Assembly: GCF_001484605.1 (NCBI RefSeq)
Contig: NZ_CP013747.1
Coordinates: 3,038,001 to 3,102,000, forward strand
Length of the DNA: 64,000 bases
Direction of reading: 5' to 3'
Source: Pseudarthrobacter sulfonivorans
GTDB taxonomy: Bacteria > Actinomycetota > Actinomycetes > Actinomycetales > Micrococcaceae
Below, in pieces: positions 53,548-62,258 of the stretch (within the stretch, counting starts at the first letter, position 1; the number at the start of each line of letters is the position of its first letter). The translations under genes were made by a program, and so were the position numbers. A model generated the notes under the pieces. It was not told the origin of the DNA. It did not search any database and saw only the letters and a list, made by a program, of their open reading frames with translations.

Positions 53548-53871
53548 GATCAGCTCAGAGACGCGGACGTGGACCGCCTGTTCCAGGCGCTCGCGGACGC
53601 CACCCGGCGGGACATTGTCCGGCGGGTGACGGCGGGGGAGTACTCGGTCTCCGGCCTTGCGGCCCTCTACGCCATGAGTTTCGCCGCAGTCCAGAAGCAT
53701 GTGGCGGTGTTGGAGCGGGCTTCCCTGGTCACCAAGGAGAAGCGCGGAAGGGAGCAGATCGTGCGGGGCAATCACGAAGGTTTGGCGAAGGCCCGCCGGC
53801 TGCTCGATGAGTACGAGGCGATCTGGCGGCAGCGTGCCGAACGGATCGCGGACATTCTGGCTGAAGGATAG
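53539..53871 (+). CDS. ArsR-type winged-helix regulator
   Basis: A 110-residue HTH_5/ArsR-like repressor of the subgroup paired with SRPBCC proteins. The recognition helix region is YSVSGLAALYAMSFAAVQKH near residue 40, followed by VLERASLVTKEKRGREQIV, the wing. No metal-binding cysteine cluster is present. It is followed 14 bases later by the SRPBCC gene, the usual pairing. Its own promoter carries a palindrome across the start codon. Confidence 0.88.
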   Translation: MVVDQLRDADVDRLFQALADATRRDIVRRVTAGEYSVSGLAALYAMSFAAVQKHVAVLERASLVTKEKRGREQIVRGNHEGLAKARRLLDEYEAIWRQRAERIADILAEG

Positions 53872-53884
53872 GAAAGGTACGGCA

Positions 53885-54382
53885 ATGCCTGTTATCAGTT
53901 CCATGAAAAATCTCGAGGCACTCAGCCTCACCCTCGTCGCCGAGTTCGACGCCACCGTCGAACGCGTCTGGCAGATTTGGGAGGACCCGCGGCAGCTCGA
54001 GCGCTGGTGGGGTCCGCCCAACTATCCGGCCACGTTTGACCGGTTCGACTTCCAGCCCGGCGGGAAGGCCGACTATTACATGACCACGCCCGAAGGCGAG
54101 AAGCCCCGAGGCTGGTGGAAATTCAGAACCATCGAGGCGCCGCGCAAGCTCGAATTTGATGACGGCTTCGCGGACGAAACCGGAGCGCCCGTGGATGCCA
54201 TGGGCAGTGCCCATGCCGCTGTTGACCTCGAGGATCTCGGCGGCCGCACCCGGATGACCATTATGTCCACGTTCGACTCCGAAGAGCAGATGGAAGAAAT
54301 GGTCAAGATGGGCATGGAGGAAGGCATGAAGGAGGCTGCCGGCCAGATCGACGCCGTCCTCGCCGAACACGCCCGCGCCTGA
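53885..54382 (+). CDS. SRPBCC (AHSA1-type) domain protein
   Basis: A 165-residue protein of the START/Bet v1-like fold (activator of Hsp90 homologue group). The typical motif VERVWQIWEDPRQLERWWGP is near residue 25, and FQPGGKADYYMTTPEG follows. These proteins bind hydrophobic ligands; the ligand is unknown. GAAAGG precedes the ATG at 53885. It is co-transcribed with the ArsR-type regulator. Confidence 0.87.
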   Translation: MPVISSMKNLEALSLTLVAEFDATVERVWQIWEDPRQLERWWGPPNYPATFDRFDFQPGGKADYYMTTPEGEKPRGWWKFRTIEAPRKLEFDDGFADETGAPVDAMGSAHAAVDLEDLGGRTRMTIMSTFDSEEQMEEMVKMGMEEGMKEAAGQIDAVLAEHARA

Positions 54383-54410
54383 GTAACGCTGACGCTTTCA
54401 CGCAAAGGCA

Positions 54411-54467
54411 CGCGCGAAAGGACACTTGAGGCCCCAGGATCCGGGGCCTCAAGTGTCCTTTCGCGCG
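54411..54467. terminator. 25-bp hairpin between convergent genes
   Basis: Arms at 54411-54435 and 54443-54467 are perfect complements with a seven-base loop; the arms begin CGCGCGAAAGGACACTTGAG. It serves both the SRPBCC gene and the convergent MHS transporter gene. Confidence 0.7.
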
Positions 54468-54503
54468 TGGTGGTGGTCGCTCCTACGGAGGCGGCGTTGC
54501 TGG

Positions 54504-55796
54504 TTAGTGTGTCAGGTCCTTGCCCTTGGTCTCCGGGATGGTGAACACAAACGCGATGCTGATGGCCAGCAGGACCACCGCGTACACGTTGAAGAGGTTG
54601 CCCTGTCCGATGGAGCCGAGCCAGGCCTGAAGGTACGGTGCGGTACCCCCGAAGACTGCGACGCAGATGGAATACGGGACGCCCACGCCGACCGTGCGGA
54701 TCTTGGTGGGGAACAGTTCGGCGTATACGGCCGGGACGATTGCTGCGCTGCCGGCGATGAAGAACAGCATGACTGACATGGTGACCGCGAGCTGCCACGG
54801 GGAGTCCTTCAGCAGCCAGGTCATGGGGAAGTGGAACAGCGCGGCGCCGGCGGCGCTCATGATCATGACGGGCCTGCGTCCGATACGGTCCGAGAGTTTG
54901 CCCCAGAACGGCAGCGCGGCGATGAACAGCACGTTGGCGATTACGCTGGCCCAGAGGGCCTCGCCACGGTCCATCTTGAGGACCGACGCGGCATAGCTGG
55001 GAGTCACGACGCCCCAGATGTAGTAGGTCACAGTCAGGCCGACGGTCAGGCCAATCACCTGCAGGGCCTGCTTGCGGTGCTGGTAGATCTGTGGCCACAT
55101 CGGCTCGTGCTTTTCCTTGGGCGATTCTGCCTCGAACGCCGCCGTTTCCTTCATGCGGGCCCGCATGAACAGGGCGTAGAGGCCCATGGCGCCGCCGATA
55201 AGGAATGGCACCCGCCAGCCCCAGGCGTTCATGTCGGCCGTGCTCAAGACATTGGAGAGGATGGCGCCGAGCATGGTTCCGGCCAGGATGCCGACCGTGC
55301 CGGACGTATAAATGAGCGTTGCCCAGAAGCCACGGTGTTCCTTGGGCGCCATTTCCGAGAGGTAGGTCTGCGACGACGGCAGCTCTCCGCCGTGGGCAAG
55401 GCCCTGGATAAGCCGAGCCACCAGCAGCAGGACCGAGGCGAAGGCCCCCACGGCCTCGAAAGTGGGGGCGACGCCGATGATCAGGCTGCCGAGGGCGGCG
55501 AGGCCCACCGCGAACGTCATGGACGTCTTGCGGCCGATCCGGTCACCGATCCAGCCGAACACGAAGCCACCGAACGGACGGGCGACAAAGCCGACGGCGA
55601 AGATCGCCAGGGTGGCGAGGAAGGCCGACGTCGGATCCGCCTTGCTGAACAGTGCGCTCGCGATGAACGGCGAGAACGTGGCATAGATGGCCCAGTCGTA
55701 CCATTCCACGGCGTTGCCGATGCCGGTGCCGACGAGGGTGCGCAGGTGGGACTTGTGAACCTGGACGTCGGCTGGGACGCCTGCAGTTGTGGTCAT
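54504..55796 (-). CDS. MHS family metabolite:H+ symporter
   Basis: A 430-residue major facilitator with 12 helices. It has TGIGNAVEWYDWAIYATFSP in helix 1, GWIGDRIGRKTSM in the 2-3 loop, and GLAHGGELPSSQTYLSEMAP in helix 5. The ATG at 55796 has GGAG six bases upstream; an earlier ATG is too close to it. It lies 27 bases after the M20 amidohydrolase gene and is probably co-transcribed, so it may import the N-acyl amino acid substrate. Confidence 0.88.
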   Translation of the reverse strand: MTTTAGVPADVQVHKSHLRTLVGTGIGNAVEWYDWAIYATFSPFIASALFSKADPTSAFLATLAIFAVGFVARPFGGFVFGWIGDRIGRKTSMTFAVGLAALGSLIIGVAPTFEAVGAFASVLLLVARLIQGLAHGGELPSSQTYLSEMAPKEHRGFWATLIYTSGTVGILAGTMLGAILSNVLSTADMNAWGWRVPFLIGGAMGLYALFMRARMKETAAFEAESPKEKHEPMWPQIYQHRKQALQVIGLTVGLTVTYYIWGVVTPSYAASVLKMDRGEALWASVIANVLFIAALPFWGKLSDRIGRRPVMIMSAAGAALFHFPMTWLLKDSPWQLAVTMSVMLFFIAGSAAIVPAVYAELFPTKIRTVGVGVPYSICVAVFGGTAPYLQAWLGSIGQGNLFNVYAVVLLAISIAFVFTIPETKGKDLTH

Positions 55797-55823
55797 GTCA
55801 TGCTCCAAGGGGTGGCGGGAAGG

Positions 55824-57044
55824 TCAGTTGGCGGCGGCAAGTGCCGCGATGCGGGAGACGGCGAGCTCTGCGTAGAGCGCTGCACCGTCGGAGAGTACGC
55901 CGTCGTCGAACGTGGCGTAAGGCGAGTGGTTGAACGGCGACGTCGTGTGGTCGGCGCCGGGGGGAACGGCACTGAGCCCGACGAACGTGCCGGGGACCTC
56001 GGCAAGGACACGGGAGAAGTCCTCCGAACCGCTCAACGGCGTAGCCATCCGGGTGAGCCTGGGCTCGCCGAACATTCCAGCGATGACCTTTTCGGCAGTG
56101 TGGGTCTCGTCCTCGTCGTTGATGGTGAGGGGGTATTCCTCTTGGTAGTGCACGTCCACCTCCAAGCCGTGGGCTGCAGCGATGCCTTGGAGCAGCTTGG
56201 GTACTGCATCCATCATCTTCCTGCGCGACTCTTCGGAGAAGGTCCTGATGGTGGCTTCGATGCGGGCGGTCTCGGGAATGACATTCCGCTTGGTTCCTGC
56301 GTGCAGCACGCCGACCGTCAGGACGACGGGATCAAACATGTTGAACTGTCGCGTAATCATGACCTGCAGTGCAGTGACCATCTCGGCCGCAGCCGTTACG
56401 GGGTCCTTGGCAGAGTGTGGGGCCGAACCGTGGCCGCCGGCGCCCAGGACGGTGACGACGAGTCCATCCGAGGAGCTGAGCATCACGCCGTTCTTGGTGG
56501 TGAACTGGCCATGCGGCTCCAAAGCGGAAAAGACGTGCATTCCGTAGGCGGTGTCCGCGCGGCGACCGGCAGCGTCCAGGACACCTTCCTTGATCATGTA
56601 GCTCGCGCCGTCGAATCCTTCTTCACCGGGCTGGAACATCAGGACGACGTCGCCGGCCAGCTGATCGCGACGCTCGGCCAGGAGGGTGGCGGCACCGGCG
56701 AGCATGGAGGTGTGGAGGTCGTGGCCGCAGGCGTGCATGGCGCCGTCGACCCTTGAGGTGTAGTCGACGCCGGTGGTCTCCTGGACAGGGAGGCCATCCA
56801 TGTCCGCGCGAAGGAGGACCACGGGCTTCTCCGCCGAGGCGTAAGCCGCGCCGCCGCGCAGGACCGCGGTGACCGACGTCGTGCTCTTGCCCAGGGTGAT
56901 TTCGAACGGTAGGCCGTCGAGCGCCTTGAGGACTTTTTCCTGGGTCCGGGGGAGGTCCAGGCCGATCTCCGGTTCCTGATGCAGCTCGTGGCGGAACCGG
57001 GCGATCTCGCCCTGCAGTTCCTTGGCGTCGGTGGTGATCGACAT
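55824..57044 (-). CDS. M20 family amidohydrolase (N-acyl amino acid type)
   Basis: A 406-residue zinc hydrolase of the M20D/aminoacylase-hippuricase group. It has RFRHELHQEPEIGLDLPRTQ, RADMDGLPV, MHACGHDLHTSM (metal-ligand His and Asp), and QPGEEGFDGA (catalytic Glu region), with a dimerisation domain between. It is cytosolic and removes acyl groups from amino acids. GGAGAGAG lies upstream. The neighbouring transporter and divergent AsnC-type regulator suggest a small N-acyl amino acid utilisation unit. Confidence 0.88.
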   Translation of the reverse strand: MSITTDAKELQGEIARFRHELHQEPEIGLDLPRTQEKVLKALDGLPFEITLGKSTTSVTAVLRGGAAYASAEKPVVLLRADMDGLPVQETTGVDYTSRVDGAMHACGHDLHTSMLAGAATLLAERRDQLAGDVVLMFQPGEEGFDGASYMIKEGVLDAAGRRADTAYGMHVFSALEPHGQFTTKNGVMLSSSDGLVVTVLGAGGHGSAPHSAKDPVTAAAEMVTALQVMITRQFNMFDPVVLTVGVLHAGTKRNVIPETARIEATIRTFSEESRRKMMDAVPKLLQGIAAAHGLEVDVHYQEEYPLTINDEDETHTAEKVIAGMFGEPRLTRMATPLSGSEDFSRVLAEVPGTFVGLSAVPPGADHTTSPFNHSPYATFDDGVLSDGAALYAELAVSRIAALAAAN

Positions 57045-57090
57045 CTGCTCTCTCCTAATTTCTGAACGTTTGGTCAGTGACCCGCTTCCA

Positions 57091-57113
57091 TTGTGAAGTG
57101 ATGCGGTTCACAA
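57091..57113. promoter_or_regulatory. Operator between M20 hydrolase and AsnC-type regulator
   Basis: TTGTGAA at 57091-57097 and TTCACAA at 57107-57113 form a perfect inverted repeat nine bases apart in the divergent 146-base intergenic region. It is a candidate site for the Lrp/AsnC-type regulator. Confidence 0.5.
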
Positions 57114-57190
57114 GCTGCGAAATAGCTGGAAAAAATCAAAAGTATGATGGAAATGGCAGGATTCATTCACTGAAGCGTGGGAGTGGCGAA

Positions 57191-58228
57191 GTGGTACTCA
57201 GCGAGGAAGACCTTGCCCTGATCAACGTGCTGCAGGTTGCGCCGCGGATCAGCTGGTCGGATGCAGCCGATGTGCTGGGAGTGCACGCCACAACGCTGGC
57301 TGCGCGCTGGGACAGGCTGCGGTTGTCGGGGGCGGCCTGGACGACGGCCCACCTGATCGGCGATCCCAAAAAGATGTGCCTGGCGCTGGTGAGCGTGGAT
57401 TGCGAAATGCAGTTGCGGGCCGAGGTGACCGCGGCGCTCGCCGCCATCCCGGAGGTGGTCACGGTGGAGGAGGCGGCAAGCAACAGGGACCTCATGCTGA
57501 CGGTAATAGCGCCCACCTTGGACCGGTTCACGGATCATGTGCTCCCGAGGTTCAAGGAGATTCGCGGGTTGTTGAAGTACCGGACCTCGCTGGGTACCCG
57601 TCTGCACTCCGCTGGCCATTCGTGGCGCCTCAATACGTTGGACAAGGCGAAGCAGAATGCGCTTATGGACGTTGCCAGTCATGAAGTCACCGGTTCGGCA
57701 GCCCCGAGGCCCGGGGCGCCACTGCCGCCCAGTCACCTGGATCTGATCCCGTTCCTGGCGCGGGACGGGCGTGCGAGCGCAGCGGACATCGCGCGCAGCC
57801 TGGGCAGGAGCCCGGCGACGGTCCAGCGGCAGCTCAACAGGGTGATATCCAGTGGGCTGCTGACCTTCCGTTGCGACATTGCCCAGAATCTCTCCGGCTA
57901 CCCGGTGAGCTGTCAGTGGTTCGCCAATGTGCCGCCGGGCCAGCACGAGGCCGCGGCCGCCGAACTCCGCGGCCTCCGCACTGTCAGGCTCAGCGCCTCC
58001 ACCACCGGAGGCACAAATTTTGTGATCCTCATGTGGCTGAATTCCCTGGCCGATGTGATGAACGCCGAATTGGCCCTCCAGCAACGCATCCCGCAGATCG
58101 AGCTCGTGGAGAGCGTTGTGATCCTGAGCAGCGCCAAGCGGATGGGCTGGATGCTGAACCCGGATTCGACGGCGAGCGGCGCGGTGGTGGTCTCCGGCAC
58201 GGGGCTGCCGTCTTTGGGGCTCCAATGA
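57191..58228 (+). CDS. Lrp/AsnC family double-domain regulator
   Basis: A 345-residue regulator with two AsnC-like halves, each with its own HTH: LINVLQVAPRISWSDAADVL near residue 12, and FLARDGRASAADIARSLGRS near residue 200, each followed by a ligand-binding RAM-like part. The GTG at 57191 has GGGAG upstream and begins the conserved region. It is divergent from the M20 amidohydrolase/MHS transporter genes and probably controls them. Confidence 0.82.
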   Translation: MVLSEEDLALINVLQVAPRISWSDAADVLGVHATTLAARWDRLRLSGAAWTTAHLIGDPKKMCLALVSVDCEMQLRAEVTAALAAIPEVVTVEEAASNRDLMLTVIAPTLDRFTDHVLPRFKEIRGLLKYRTSLGTRLHSAGHSWRLNTLDKAKQNALMDVASHEVTGSAAPRPGAPLPPSHLDLIPFLARDGRASAADIARSLGRSPATVQRQLNRVISSGLLTFRCDIAQNLSGYPVSCQWFANVPPGQHEAAAAELRGLRTVRLSASTTGGTNFVILMWLNSLADVMNAELALQQRIPQIELVESVVILSSAKRMGWMLNPDSTASGAVVVSGTGLPSLGLQ

Positions 58229-58331
58229 GCTTTGGTGCCCGCCGTGGGTGGCGCTCGTTGAAACCTGAGGTCCACGTCTGAATACTGGAAGTCTGAAGGG
58301 TTGGGACGGGCAATGAGGCGGTGAAGGGGTT

Positions 58332-58925
58332 ATGGGCGGCGGAGACAGTGCCTTCAAGCGCCGGCTGGAACGGGCTGCGGAAGTGCGCTCCTACCGGGGC
58401 GCCGGCATCAGTGCCGAGGAAGAGGCCGAACTCGAGGCCGCCGAGGCCAAGGAACGGGACAAACGCAAGAAGGTCGACGATGCGCGGCGGGCGGAGTACT
58501 TGATCCGGGACGCCATGGCACAGGGCAAATTCGACAACCTCAAATACGCCGGCAAGCCCATCCCCGGGCTGGGCGAGGCCTACGATCCTGACTGGTGGGT
58601 CAAGGGCCTGATCCAGCGCGAGAACATCAGCGGGCTGGGCCCCAAAGCCATCCTGCTCCGCACCGAAGACGCCGAACTGGACGGCCGGCTTGATGTGCAG
58701 TTCACCGAAAAACAGGTCCGGGACATCCTCGCCGACTTCAATGCCCGGGTAATCGAGGCCCGCCGCCAGCTCCAGGGCGGCCCGCCCGTCGTCACCAAAA
58801 CGCGGGACGTCGACGCCGAGGTGGCGCGCTGGCACGAACGCCGCGCCGCCCACGCACAGGACGCCCTACCTGAACCGGAGCCGCAGCGCTCCTGGTGGCA
58901 GCGGCTCTGGCGCGGCACCACCTAG
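58332..58925 (+). CDS. DUF1992 (DnaJ-homologue subfamily C member 28-like) protein
   Basis: A 197-residue soluble protein with a charged, coiled-coil-like N-terminus (EEEAELEAAEAKERDKRKK). The DUF1992 domain has YLIRDAMAQGKFDNLKYAGK then PIPGLGEAYDPDWWVKGLI. No J domain is present. Function is not established. It is followed by a REP-like palindrome. Confidence 0.85.
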   Translation: MGGGDSAFKRRLERAAEVRSYRGAGISAEEEAELEAAEAKERDKRKKVDDARRAEYLIRDAMAQGKFDNLKYAGKPIPGLGEAYDPDWWVKGLIQRENISGLGPKAILLRTEDAELDGRLDVQFTEKQVRDILADFNARVIEARRQLQGGPPVVTKTRDVDAEVARWHERRAAHAQDALPEPEPQRSWWQRLWRGTT

Positions 58926-58960
58926 CTGAGCGGGCGAGGGGAACGCGCGAGGTAGGCAAC

Positions 58961-58992
58961 GGACGACGGCGGCGCCTCCCGCCGTCGTCGGA
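58961..58992. repeat. REP-like palindrome, copy F
   Basis: A shorter form of the family, ACGACGGCGG with CCGCCGTCGT arms, located between the convergent DUF1992 and penicillin-binding protein genes; it ends at the stop codon region of the latter. Confidence 0.55.
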
Positions 58993-58994
58993 TC

Positions 58995-61364
58995 TCAGCG
59001 CCTGCCTCCCGGGAAGCCGTTCGCAGGCGGAGGGTCCGGAAGCTGGGGCGGTGCTGGCGGAGCAGGCGGGACGGGCGCGGGCTCAGGAGCAGGGGCAGGA
59101 GGTGGTGCAGGTGCGGGCTCCGGCGCGGGAGCCGGCGCTGGAGCGGGTGCGGGCGCGGGGGCTGGAGCTGGAGCGGGCGCAGGCGGCGCGGGCGGAGCGG
59201 GTGACGGTTTCGGCGGGGCCACCATGGATGCTGGCGGCGGCGGGAACGGGTTCGCCGGGTAAAGCGGCGCGGCTTTGAGCATGTAGTTGACCCACTGGGG
59301 CCCCGCTATCATGTAGCCGTCCAGCCGCGGGTAGAACTGGCCATTGATGGTGACGTTCTGGCCGGGACGGTGCTGGCCTTCCAGGGCGTCGCCGAAGAAG
59401 GACGCCGTAGCCAGTCCCGAGGTGTACCCAGCCACCCAGGTGGCGCCGTTGTTGTTGGAGGTCCCGGTCTTGGCGGCCACGGGCATCTGCGTGTGGATTT
59501 TGGGATTGATCCACACGCCGGAGCCGATCTTCAGTACGTCCTGGAGCACGGCATTGACTCCCCGGGCAACCTCCGGCTTGACGGCATCGCGGCACTCGCT
59601 GGTCTGTCCGGGAAGCTTCCCGCCCGTCAGGTCCGTCACCTCAAGCACGGCGATCGGGGAGCAGTAACGGCCGTCGTTGGCGAAGGTGGCGAAAGCATTG
59701 GCGAGGTGGAGCGGGGCGACGCCGATGGCACCGAGGAGATTGCCGAGCTGGTGCATGTTGATCTGGGCACCGTCCAGTCCGCTGTGCAGCCCCACGGCGT
59801 CCACCATCTTCTGGATGCCGCAGAAGTCGAGCTGGGTGGCCGCGGCGAACGTGGCCGTGTTGATGGAGTTGTACAGCCCGTAGTTCACGGGCATGGGACG
59901 GTAGTAGCCCTCATCAGCATTCTGGAGATCGTCGGCGGCGCCCAGCTCAGGGTTGTTCTGGGCCGTACTGTAGGCGCCCAGCACCCTTCCGCAGCTGGAG
60001 CGCCACGGGAAGCCGAGCGGATACACCCGGCGGGAGGCGTCCACCACGCCTGTCAGTGGTTTGCCCTCGTTCAGCCACTCGGCGAACGTGAAGGGCTTCA
60101 TCGTGGAGCCGGGCTGGAAGCCGCCCGCCCCGTTGAGGTCATTGCCCGTGGAATCCCGGGAATCCACATTGAAGTTCAGTTGGGTGTCGAACTTGCCCTC
60201 CGCCGGCAGGAATACCGTGTTCTGCGCCATGGCCAGGATTTTCCCGGTGCCCGGCTGGACCGACACCAGGGATGCGCCCCAGCGGTCAGGATTCGCCCCG
60301 GCAGTGCTGTCCACCTGCGCCTGGGCCGCCGCCTGGAGCCGGCTGTCCAGCGTAGTGACGATGGTGAGCCCGCCGCGGTACAGCTTCCGCTCGCGCTCGG
60401 CCAGGGTGGCGCCGTAGGCCGGGTTGTTCAGGATCATATGCGAAATGTAGTCGCAGAAGTACGGCGCCATCTGGGCGTGGGCGCAGCCCTGCTTCCCCGG
60501 ACTGAGCTTGAGCTCGATGGGCGTAGCCGCTGCGGCGTCGTGGTCCGCCTGGGTGATCTTGCCGGTGGCCAGCATCTCCGTAAGAACCTGGTTCCGGCGG
60601 CTCATGGCCTGCTCCGGGTTGACCGCGGGGTTGTAAAAGCTGGGACTGTTGACCAGACCGGCCAGCAGGGCGGCCTGCGGCAGCGTGAGGTCCCCTGCCC
60701 CGGTGCTGAAGAAATACCGGGCCGCCGCCTCGATTCCGTAGGCCTCGCGGTTAAAGAACACGATATTCAGGTAGCCCTCGAGGATCTGGTCCTTGCTGAA
60801 CTTCTTCTCCAGCGCAATGGCCAGCTTTATCTCGCGGAGCTTGTCCCCGATGCTCTTCTGGCCGCTGAGGATGACCTCGTCGGTCTTCTCCTGGGACACG
60901 AATGACTCGTTGATCACGTTGGTGACGTACTGCTGGGTGATCGTGGAGGCGCCCTGCCTGCCCTCACTCGTCAGGTTGAAGATTGCGGCCCGGAGAATCC
61001 CTTGCGGGTCAACGCCCGGGTGCTCATAAAAGCGGCTGTCCTCGATGGCCACGATGGCATCCCGGACGTAGGGGGATATCCGGTCCAGGGGGATCTTAAT
61101 CCGGTTTTCGGCATAAAACGTGGCGAGCGGCTGGCCGTCGGAAGTGAGGACTTTGGTGGACTGCGACGGCGGCGAAACGATCAGTTCCGAGGGCAGATTT
61201 TCAAAGTAGCTGATGGAGGTGCTGACCCCGTAGCCGACAGTCGCAACAGCGGGGACCACCAGGCTTGCGGCCAGGACGCCGCACATGGCGCTCGCAGCAA
61301 AGAATCCGATGACCCTTCCCAGGGTGGCGGCCAACCGGTGCCTGCGTTTCTTTTGCTGCGCCAT
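58995..61364 (-). CDS. Class A penicillin-binding protein (PBP1)
   Basis: A 789-residue bifunctional peptidoglycan glycosyltransferase/transpeptidase. A single N-terminal membrane anchor (residues about 12-40) precedes the GT51 domain with the glutamate motif AIEDSRFYEHPGVDPQGI and GASTITQQYVTNVIN. The transpeptidase domain has STMK (in GSTMKPFTFAEW), SIN (in LYNSINTATF) and KTGT (in VAAKTGTSNNN). The C-terminal 75 residues are a Pro-Ala-rich tail with alternating PA and PE repeats, as in mycobacterial PonA1. Cell-wall binding or partner binding by the tail is known in other actinobacteria. Confidence 0.92.
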   Translation of the reverse strand: MAQQKKRRHRLAATLGRVIGFFAASAMCGVLAASLVVPAVATVGYGVSTSISYFENLPSELIVSPPSQSTKVLTSDGQPLATFYAENRIKIPLDRISPYVRDAIVAIEDSRFYEHPGVDPQGILRAAIFNLTSEGRQGASTITQQYVTNVINESFVSQEKTDEVILSGQKSIGDKLREIKLAIALEKKFSKDQILEGYLNIVFFNREAYGIEAAARYFFSTGAGDLTLPQAALLAGLVNSPSFYNPAVNPEQAMSRRNQVLTEMLATGKITQADHDAAAATPIELKLSPGKQGCAHAQMAPYFCDYISHMILNNPAYGATLAERERKLYRGGLTIVTTLDSRLQAAAQAQVDSTAGANPDRWGASLVSVQPGTGKILAMAQNTVFLPAEGKFDTQLNFNVDSRDSTGNDLNGAGGFQPGSTMKPFTFAEWLNEGKPLTGVVDASRRVYPLGFPWRSSCGRVLGAYSTAQNNPELGAADDLQNADEGYYRPMPVNYGLYNSINTATFAAATQLDFCGIQKMVDAVGLHSGLDGAQINMHQLGNLLGAIGVAPLHLANAFATFANDGRYCSPIAVLEVTDLTGGKLPGQTSECRDAVKPEVARGVNAVLQDVLKIGSGVWINPKIHTQMPVAAKTGTSNNNGATWVAGYTSGLATASFFGDALEGQHRPGQNVTINGQFYPRLDGYMIAGPQWVNYMLKAAPLYPANPFPPPPASMVAPPKPSPAPPAPPAPAPAPAPAPAPAPAPAPAPEPAPAPPPAPAPEPAPVPPAPPAPPQLPDPPPANGFPGGRR

Positions 61365-61501
61365 TGTTCAGCCCCAAGCTCGCGACGTGTGAACAGGATA
61401 CGCCGCTGCACCTGCAGCATCCAGATGCTGGACGAACTGATGCCAAGCCGGTACTTTTCCGTCCCTAAGTCTTGTTTTGGGTCTTGTCAGGCGATAGATA
61501 C

Positions 61502-61511
61502 CGATATATCG
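61502..61511. promoter_or_regulatory. Possible PadR operator
   Basis: CGATATATCG at 61502-61511 is a perfect palindrome in an AT-rich stretch about 85 bases before the PadR gene, with further GATA and ACCGATA copies around it. PadR sites often have this kind of sequence. It could also affect the divergent penicillin-binding protein gene. Confidence 0.4.
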
Positions 61512-61595
61512 TTAAATGTCGGTGAGTAGTTGACCGATAACCATTCAACAAGGGCCAAGAAGCATTCAAAAAGACAGAGAAGGGAAGATGCCACC

Positions 61596-62237
61596 ATGAA
61601 AGGCATTCACGACGACAAGTTTTTGGAACCGCCGTTCGGGCGGGGACAGTTTGGGCGGGGACGGTTTGAGCGCGGCAGGGGCCGCCGCGGACCGCACGGG
61701 CACCGCGGGGGAGGGTTTGGCCCGGGCTTTGGCCCACGGGGCGGATTTGGTCCCGGTTTTGGACCGGGCGGAGGGTTCGGTCCCGGCTTTGGGCCCGGTC
61801 CCCGGCGGGCAAGCAGGGGGGACGTCCGGTGGGCCATCCTGTCTTTGCTGGCCGAGGCCCCGTCCAACGGTTATGGCCTGATCAAGACCATCGCGGAGAA
61901 AACGTCCGGCGCATGGCGGCCCAGCCCCGGGTCGATCTACCCCACACTCCAGCAGTTGGTGGACGAGGACCTCATTGCCCCCCTCAGCGAGGGCCGGCGG
62001 ACCGACTTCACCCTCACCGACGCCGGCAAGGCCTACGTGGCCGAGCATGCGGAGGAACTGGAGAACGCGTGGAACAGCGATGCGGAAGGATCCGGACCCG
62101 CCTTCCACCAGAGTGTGGGCAAACTGATGGGGGTCATTCATCAGTTCCGTACGGCCGCTACGGAAGAACAGCGCAATGCTGCGGTGGAAAAGCTCGACGA
62201 AACCCGCCGCGCGCTCTACCGGATCCTGGCCGACTGA
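61596..62237 (+). CDS. PadR family regulator with Gly/Arg-rich N-terminus
   Basis: A 213-residue repressor. The PadR winged-helix domain is GDVRWAILSLLAEAPSNGYG at about residue 73, then IAEKTSGAWRPSPGSIYPTL, and a helical C-terminal dimerisation region follows. The first 70 residues are an unusual low-complexity segment built from GRG and GFGPGFGP repeats, absent from standard PadR proteins. The ATG at 61596 has AGAAGGGA upstream; an ATG eight bases earlier is out of frame with a stop after three codons. Confidence 0.88.
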   Translation: MKGIHDDKFLEPPFGRGQFGRGRFERGRGRRGPHGHRGGGFGPGFGPRGGFGPGFGPGGGFGPGFGPGPRRASRGDVRWAILSLLAEAPSNGYGLIKTIAEKTSGAWRPSPGSIYPTLQQLVDEDLIAPLSEGRRTDFTLTDAGKAYVAEHAEELENAWNSDAEGSGPAFHQSVGKLMGVIHQFRTAATEEQRNAAVEKLDETRRALYRILAD

Positions 62238-62258
62238 GCGCTTTTGAACGCTGTGGCC

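Noticed and set aside
54831..56756. 641-codon plus-strand frame over the MHS transporter and M20 genes
   Set aside because: Antisense artefact; both minus-strand genes have all family motifs.
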